A stretch of 40,618 bases of DNA, from NCBI GenBank assembly GCA_003719395.1, contig RHMC01000056.1:1-40618 (forward strand), written 5' to 3'. Under the pieces are notes generated by a model. The model saw nothing but the letters and a program-made list of their open reading frames with translations. It ran no database searches and was not told the origin of the DNA. Positions 34,502 through 40,618 of this stretch are shown here, piece after piece (the stretch's first letter is position 1; each line of letters starts with the position of its first letter). This DNA comes from Streptomyces altiplanensis. GTDB lineage: Bacteria > Actinomycetota > Actinomycetes > Streptomycetales > Streptomycetaceae. The position numbers and the translations under genes are program-made.

Positions 34502-37279
34502 ATGTCAGCAATTCAGCTCAAGGAACACCAGGTAGATCAGCGGTCGGCGTTTCGGAGGTGGGTGGGATTCTCTGCAAGGTCATCTGTGCCCCCGCAGGGG
34601 CCCGGGGCACGATCGTGTCAGCGACCGGCTCGGGCAAGACGATCACGGCCGCCGCGTGCGCGCTGGAGTGCTTTCCGGGCGGCCGGATCCTCGTGACCGT
34701 GCCGACTCTGGATCTGCTCGCGCAGACCGCCCAGGCGTGGCGGGCGGTGGGCCATACCGCGCCGATGGTCGCGGTGTGCTCGCTGGAGAGCGACGCGGTG
34801 CTCAACTCGCTGGGGGTGCGCACCACCACGAACCCGATCCAACTCGCACTGTGGGCCGGGTCCGGGCCGGTCGTCGTGTTCGCCACCTATGCCTCCCTGG
34901 TGGACCGCGCGGACATCGACGCACCGGAAGGACAGCGGAAGGTTCGCGGGCCGCTGGAGGCCGCTCTGGCGGGCGGAGAGCGGCTGTACGGCCAGCGCAT
35001 GGACGGTTTTTCGCTCGCGATCGTGGATGAGGCCCACGGAACCGCCGGTGATCTTGGCCGGCCGTGGGCGGTGATCCACGACAACGCCCGCATCCCGGCG
35101 GACTTCCGGCTCTACCTGACCGCGACCCCGCGTATCCTCGCCGCGCCCCGGCCGCAGAAGGGCGCGGAGGGCCAGGAGGCGGAGCTCGCGACCATGGCCG
35201 ACGACCCGGACGGCACGTACGGCGCGTGGCTCGCGGAGCTCGGGCTGAGCGAGGCGATCGAGCGCGAAATCCTTGCGGGATTTGAGATCGACGTGCTGGA
35301 GATCCGGGACCCCTCCCCCGTGATCGGGGAGTCGGAGGAGGCGCAGCGGGGCCGGCGCCTGGCGCTGCTGCAGACAGCGCTGCTGGAGCACGCCGCGGCG
35401 TACAATCTACGTACGGTCATGACCTTCCACCAGAAAGTCGAAGAAGCCCGCGCATTCGCGGACAAGCTGCCCGAGACGGCAGCCGCGCTGTACATCAACG
35501 ACGCCTCCGACGCGGATCCTGGCCGCCGCCGACAAGCTGCCGAAGTCCTCGATCGACGCGGAGTTCTACGAGCTGGAAGCCGGCCGCCACGTACCCCCGG
35601 ACCGGGTGTGGTCGGCGTGGCTGTGCGGCGACCACCTCGTGTCCGAGCGGCGCGAGGTCCTGCGGCAATTCGCCAACGGCATCGACGCGGCCGGACGCCG
35701 GGTCCACCGCGCCTTCCTCGCCAGCGTTCGCGTTCTCGGTGAGGGCGTCGACATCACCGGCGAGCGGGGAGTCGACTCGATCTGCTTCGCGGACACCCGC
35801 GGCTCGCAGGTCGAGATCGTGCAGAACATCGGCCGCGCGCTCAGGTTGAACCGCGACGGCTCCACCAAGGTCGCCAGGATCATCGTGCCGGTGTTCCTGG
35901 AGCCGAACGAGGACCCGACCGACATGGTCGCCAGCGCCTCGTTCCGCCCCCTTGTAGCGGTCCTCCAGGGCCTGCGCTCGCATGATGATCGACTTGTCGA
36001 GCAGCTCGCTTCCCGTGCGCTCACGAGCGGCAAGCGCAAGGTCCACGTCCGCGTGACGAGGACGGGCAGATCGACGGGGCCGGCGGGGAGGGCGAGGGCG
36101 ACGGCGAGGACCAGGAGGAGGACGACGACACGCAGGCCGCCGCCGAAGCCGCCCTGCTCCACTTCTCCAGCCCGCGCGACGCGGCGACGATCGCGGAGTT
36201 CCTGCGGACCCGGGTCTACCGGCCGGAGTCCCTGGTGTGGCTGGAGGGCTACCAGGCCCTGATCCGCTGGCGGGCGGAGAACGAGATCACCGGCGTCACG
36301 CCGTGCCCTACGACGTCGAGGTCGAGGTGGGGGTCACGAAGTCGTTTCCGCTTGGTCGATGGGTGCATCAGCAGAGGAAGGCGCTGCGGGCGGGTGAGCT
36401 GGAGGAGCGGCGCAAGACGCTGCTGGACGCCCCGGAGGCCGGGATGGTGTGGGAGCCGGGCGAGGAGGCGTGGGAGGGCAAGCTCGCCGCGCTGCGGTCC
36501 TACCGGCGAGCCACCGGGCACCTCGCGCCGCGTCAGGACGCGGTGTGGGGCGAGGGACGAGGCGATGGTGCCCATCGGGCAGCATCTGGCGAATTTGCGC
36601 CGGAAGGGTGGGCTTGGGAAGGACCCGAAGCGCGCGGCGCAGCGCGCGCAGCAGCTGACGGCGATCGACCCGGACTGGAACTGCCCGTGGCCACTGGACT
36701 GGCAGCGGCACTACCGCGTCCTCGCGGACCTGGTCGACGCCGACGGCGTCCTGCCCTACATCGCGCCGGGCGTCACCTTCGAGGGCGATGACATCGGCAC
36801 CTGGAGGTGGCGGCAGCAGGAGCCGGGCACCTGGGCGCAGCTGTGCCCGAGCAGCGGGAGCGGCTGACCGCGCTGGGCGTACAGGGCGCCACCCTCCCCG
36901 TGACGGCCGCCGCCCCGGCGGAGCTCCCTCCGGCACCGGCCGACGTGGTCAAGGGTCTGAAGAAGGCCGGGAGCAAGGCTGAGGCGGCGTTCCAGCGGGG
37001 CCTAGCAGCCCTGGCGCAGTGGGTGGAGAAGGAGGGGCAACGGTCCGTCCCGCGCGGCGCGGTCGTGGAGATCGCGGTCGACGGCGAGGCGGAGCCGGTG
37101 CCGGTGAAGCTGGGGGTGTGGCTCTCGAACACCAAGTCGAGGCGCGACAAGCTCACCTCCGAGCAGCGCGCGCACTCGCGGCGCTGGGCATGGACTGGGC
37201 AGGCGCGGTGCCGGCCGTCGAGGCCGCCCCGGAGCCGCCCGCCCCGCAGCCCGCGCCACCGGCGGCGGCGAAGCGGTGA
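34502..37279 (+). CDS. SF2 DEAD/DEAH helicase with helicase-associated repeats (about seven frameshifts)
   Basis: About 925 residues. After MSAIQLKEHQVDQRSAFRRW come the helicase motifs: I (IVSATGSGKTITAAA), Ia (VPTLDLLAQ), II (AIVDEAHGT), III (LYLTATPR), V (VLGEGVDIT) and VI (IVQNIGRALRLNRDG). The C-terminal half has several helicase-associated (HA) repeats, each with W-x-L-x-LR/YR and R-x-G patterns such as WEGKLAALRSYRRATGHLAP. Base shifts are inferred near 34601, 35520, 36053, 36300, 36550, 36843 and 37175. The start is ATG 34502 with AAGGGA upstream. HA-helicases are frequent on Streptomyces linear plasmids and chromosome arms; the true substrate is unknown. Confidence 0.82.
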
Positions 37280-37426
37280 ACTGGGTCTCGAGACCGTGGG
37301 CGGCGGCGGCGCTGTCGCGGAAGTACATCTCGCCCAGGCCTTCGGCGGCGATGGCGCATGCGGGGCCGTCACAGCCAGGTACCAGCTGATCCATCCCGCT
37401 TCCAGGTGCAGTTCGGCTGCGGCATC

Positions 37427-37450
37427 CTCACTCTCACGTGCGAGTGTGAG
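37427..37450. promoter_or_regulatory. Near-perfect 24-base palindrome before the NB-ARC gene
   Basis: CTCACTCTCACG and its near mirror CGAGTGTGAG, nine of twelve base pairs symmetrical, ending 12 bases before the start codon at 37463. Its position suggests an operator or a translational hairpin. Confidence 0.4.
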
Positions 37451-37462
37451 AGGCAGACGCGA

Positions 37463-40037
37463 ATGCGCAGAGTGACGAGGCGTGGCAGGCCAAGCAGACG
37501 GACCGGCTTACAGACCCGCTGGGCGCTGGTGGCATCGCTGGCCGTCTTCGTGGGAGCAGTCGTCTATGCGGTCGCCCGCTTCGGACTCGAGGCGGCGGAC
37601 ATGACCGCCAGTGTCGTCGGCGGCACCATCGCACTGATCGGCTTCCCCATCTCCCTGTACGCCCTCCGCACGCCCCCGCATGCGGACAACGGTCCTGCCG
37701 AGACCAGCCCGCCGACGGCATGGGTAGCGGCCGTGGCGGGCGACGCATCCGTGCGGCCACCGGTGCCGACAGCGACCGTCCGGGGCCGCGAGAGCGAACT
37801 CGCCGAACTGAACAGCCTGCGGCGTGATGGGGGGATGGTGGTGGTGTGCGGGTTCGGCGGCCTGGGCAAGACGGCCCTCGCCGCCGAAGCAGCCCGCGCC
37901 TGGCAAGACGAGAAGGACAAGACGGAGGTGTTCTGGAGCCGCTGGCAAAACGACTCCAACCGCCTGGCCCAAGACATGACCCGCATCACTCAGGCCCTCG
38001 GCATCGAGGAGGAACGGCTGCAGGAAGCACGGCGCGGCCGGGCAGTACTGGTCGACGTGGTCTGGGAGCACCTGGCGTCTGTGCGCGGGTGGGTGATCGT
38101 CGTGGACGACGTCGATGACCCGAAGCGGGTGGGACCGGGCCAGGCTCCGGTTGCGGCCTACCAGGGTTGGCTGCGCCCCGACGGGGCCGGTCTGCTGATC
38201 GTCACCAGCCGAGACGTCGAGGAGAGCACCTGGGGCCAGCGGGTTAAGCGAGTGGAGCTGGAGCCGTTGGAGGTGATGGCCGCGGCTGCGGTCCTGCTGC
38301 ACGCAGCACCACCGTCTGCCGGCAGCGAGGAGGACGCCCGGGCGCTGGTGGCCCGGCTGGGCAGTCTGCCGCTCGCGTTGGAGGCCGCGGGCCGGTATCT
38401 GGCCACCGCGACCAGCCGCTACCGGACGTTCACTGCCTACCTCGAGGCGCTCGACAGGGAGTTCGGCGACCTGCTCGGCGCCGAACACCCTCAAGCCGCC
38501 TCGAATCCGGAGATCGCCCGCACCGTCGTACGGCACACCTGGGACCTCTCCCTCGACCAGCTTCACCACGACGGCTACACCCTTGCCCGCCCCCTCCTCC
38601 ACCTCCTCGCCCTGCTGGAGGCCGCTCCCATCCCGCTGTCCCTGATCACCCCGACCCTCCTCGCCGACGCCACCGGTCAGGACGTCACCGCCCCCGCCCT
38701 CGACGCCGCCCTGGCCGGACTCCACCAGTACGGCCTCCTCGGCACCCCCCGCACCACGCCGGAGATGTCAGTAACCGCGGTGAGCACAAGAGCCGAGAAC
38801 GGTGCCGCTGTCGAAGTGGGCCACGTGGTCCTGCATCCCGTAGTCCGCGATGTCATGGCCTTGCATTCCGCTGGCAGCGACTCTGCCTCCTGGCACGCCG
38901 CCCTCGACACCCACCTCACCCGGGCGGTCCAGGACACCGTGCGTGCCGGGCACGCCGGCTGGCCCGCAGCACGCCTTCTCGCCCTCCACCTCCCACCCGT
39001 TCTGGACCGGGCCACCGACCACGCCTTCACCACCATCCGCACCACACTCGACGCTCTCGCCAGCACACTGCACGAAGCCGGCGTGTACGCCGAGGAACGC
39101 CCCCTGCGCCAGCACCTCCTGAACGCCGAAACGCGCCGCCTCCCGGCCGACCACCCTGACGTTCTCGCCAGCCGCAACGATCTCGCCGCCGCGCGTGCCG
39201 GCCTGGGCGAGTACCAGGAAGCCGCCAAGGTGCTCCGCGGGTCCATCAGCGACCAGGAGAACCTCCTCGGCCACGGCCACCCCGACACCCTTACCAGTCG
39301 CCACAACCTCGCCACCGCCCTGAACAGCCTCGGCCGGCATCAGGAAGCCGCCGACCTGCTCCGCCAGGTCATCACCGACCGCGAACGCCTCCTCGGCCCC
39401 GACGCCGTCGACATCGTCAACAGCCGCAACAGTCTCGCGGCCGTCCTGCAAGGTCAGGGCCGGCACCAGGAAGCCGCGGACCTGTTCCGCCAGGTCATCA
39501 CCGACCGCGAACGCCTCCTCGGACCCAGCCATCCCGACACCCTCACCAGCCGCCACAACCTCGCCACCGCCTCGTACGAACTCGGCCGACACGAGGAAGC
39601 CACGGCTCTGCTTCGCCAGGTCATCACCAGCCGCGAACGCCTCCTCGGCCCCCACCACCCCGACACTCTCACCAGCCGTCACAACCTCGCCATCGTCCTG
39701 CAGGACCCAGACGGTGCGTCAGGTGAGCTCGGCCCGTTCCAGGAAGCGGCCGACCTGTTGCGCCGCACCGTCGCCGACCGGGAACATGTCCTCGGCCCCC
39801 ACCACCGCGACACCCTCGCCAGCCGCAACGCTCTCGCCTCCTCACTGCGACATCCTCGGCCTGGACCAAGAAGCCCTCGACCTGGCCCGCAGCACCCTCA
39901 CCGACCAAGAACGCCTCCTCGGCCCCGACCACCCCGACACCCTCACCAGCCGCCGTGTCCTCGACGTCATGGAAGACAGAGCCGCACAAGCACGACAAGG
40001 CCGGTGGCGGCTCCCGCGCCGACGCCGCCGACCGTAG
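37463..40037 (+). CDS. Membrane-anchored NB-ARC/TPR STAND protein (one frameshift)
   Basis: About 857 residues. Two membrane helices open it (WALVASLAVFVGAVVYAVA, then SVVGGTIALIGFPISLYAL), followed by the NB-ARC core: RGRESELAELNSL, Walker A CGFGGLGKTALAAEAA, Walker B WVIVVDDVDD, sensor LLIVTSRD, GLPL-like LGSLPLALEAAGRYL, and VVLHPVVRDVM in place of MHD. Six to seven 42-residue TPR units follow, with HPDTLTSRHNLATALNSLGR as the best example. A shift near 39845 leads to the last repeat and the TAG at 40037. The start is ATG 37463. Membrane anchoring is unusual for this class and suggests signalling at the cell boundary. Ligand unknown. Confidence 0.82.
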
Positions 40038-40389
40038 AACACGAACAACGCCTGCACCGGGGACACGATCGCCCCAGCCGCAAACTGCCAGAGGGTCCCG
40101 GACCAGGTCAGCCAGCCGGATTGAAGCACCCGCGAGCCGGTGCCGAAACGGCGACCGCAGGCGAAGCCGGTGACACAGGAAGGACCGCCCCTCGACCACC
40201 GAAGCAGCGAGCCGGGCCTGGCCGGCGGGTACAAGCGCGGTCTGGCCGCCCGTCCCGCCCGCGAGCACGAGGAGCGTCTCGCGCAGCTGGCAGCGCACCG
40301 TCACCGGGCCCGCGCCGTCTACGACCAGTTGCAAGAGCGCGGCCAAGGGATGGGCGAAGCGCGGCGCAGAAAGGCGGCTGGCCCTGTGG
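40038..40389. other. Stretch without a supported gene
   Basis: About 350 bases. A plus-strand frame from GTG 40170 stays open to the window edge and has one protein-like part (YKRGLAARPAREHEERLAQL), but it has no ribosome site and overlaps the small minus-strand ORF that does have one. I leave it unassigned. Confidence 0.3.
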
Positions 40390-40503
40390 TCACCCGCCGG
40401 TCCGGCTGTCCTCGGCTGGGTCGGGCCAGACGCCGGCCCACGGGGCGTCGGCGGTCTCCAGCTCACGACCGGCGAACGGGCCACCCGCGAAGCGAACGAT
40501 CAC
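40390..40503 (-). CDS. Small hypothetical protein with GGPF motif
   Basis: 37 codons from GTG 40503, with GGAGG eight bases upstream. It reads VIVRFAGGPFAGRELETADA then PWAGVWPDPAEDSRTGG. Short phage and plasmid proteins that start with a strand followed by GGP(L/F)xG are common, but the function is unknown. It may be cut short by a base shift, since nearly all genes here are affected. Confidence 0.4.
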   Translation of the reverse strand: MIVRFAGGPFAGRELETADAPWAGVWPDPAEDSRTGG

Positions 40504-40618
40504 AGCAGTACCTCCATCCGGCGAGAGCGTCCCGCCTCCCCCCTTGGTGGGGCTCAGCGCCCGGAGGACAGCGCCGGAGTGCCGGCGGCTTCCGTCCCGG
40601 CCCGGCCGCCGGGCTGAC

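Noticed and set aside
34502..37279. TtrA, the terminal helicase of linear replicons
   Set aside because: The helicase-associated repeats and the arm-like context invite the comparison, but HA-helicases are broader than TtrA. No telomere-like palindromes are in the window, so I do not use the name.
37002..37394. Minus-strand ORF starting MDQLVPGCDGPACAIA, overlapping the helicase 3' end
   Set aside because: The first 40 residues look plausible, but the frame then runs antisense through the helicase and has no clear ribosome site. It could be a remnant; support is too weak to annotate.
40170..40618. Plus-strand frame open to the right edge
   Set aside because: High-GC DNA gives many such frames. 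There is no ribosome site, and it overlaps a small minus-strand ORF with a better start.
1..40618. tRNA or rRNA genes, or a tRNA-type attachment site at the accessory block edge
   Set aside because: I saw no cloverleaf-like sequence, CCA-end pattern or rRNA core sequence, and no direct repeat that would define att sites around 16.17 kb. The right boundary is outside the window.

Overview
The window is typical Streptomyces-type actinobacterial DNA: about 70% GC, strong third-position GC bias, GTG starts, AAGGAG ribosome sites, and marker genes such as a rodlin, STAND ATPases and NeuB-type wall-glycopolymer genes. It falls into two blocks.

Left block (1 to about 16.17 kb, all minus strand) looks like conserved chromosome. 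In transcription order, right to left, it holds the 3' part of a neuA-like gene, neuB and a sialyltransferase-like glycosyltransferase (a nonulosonic-acid cell-surface glycan locus); an M20 amidohydrolase; a nucleoside salvage block made of a BMP-family lipoprotein, a dual-cassette ABC ATPase, two permeases, cytidine deaminase and thymidine phosphorylase, closed by a perfect hairpin terminator; a STAS protein; and a three-gene exopolysaccharide operon (GT4 glycosyltransferase, polyprenyl-phosphate sugar transferase, O-antigen-polymerase-like membrane protein). Two near-identical CTACGCGCGTAG-type palindromes precede the BMP gene and the ATPase gene, suggesting one repressor for two transcription units.

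At about 16.17 kb neuA loses its first ~120 codons and meets, head to head, a plus-strand gene that also lacks its start. From there to the right edge the DNA is accessory and resembles a linear plasmid or chromosome arm. It carries a very large STAND ATPase, an orphan rodlin, a parA/parB-like pair with a 22-bp palindrome inside parB, an origin-like region with eight 12-bp direct repeats, an ISL3-family insertion sequence carrying a DUF4259 passenger gene, an HTH-STAND-repeat protein, a DUF6247 protein, an Asp/Glu racemase, a probable RiPP mini-cluster, an SF2 helicase with helicase-associated repeats, and an NB-ARC/TPR protein.

The most interesting candidate system is at 32.36-33.82 kb: two tandem, paralogous 30-codon genes, each with a strong ribosome site, share a leader (MSWV..SLRALSGE..RAR) and have diverged 12-residue tails with an aligned Tyr-x3-Tyr-Gly pattern, directly upstream of a cytochrome P450. 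This is the gene arrangement of P450-crosslinked ribosomal peptides. The cassette is bracketed by 26-bp direct repeats (23/26 identical).

Caveat: more than thirty single-base frameshifts, mostly in G/C homopolymers, break genes that are otherwise conserved from end to end. Intact and broken genes are mixed in both blocks. This pattern fits sequencing or assembly error better than decay, so frameshifted genes are reported as single CDSs, and the junction at 16.17 kb should be confirmed before it is interpreted.
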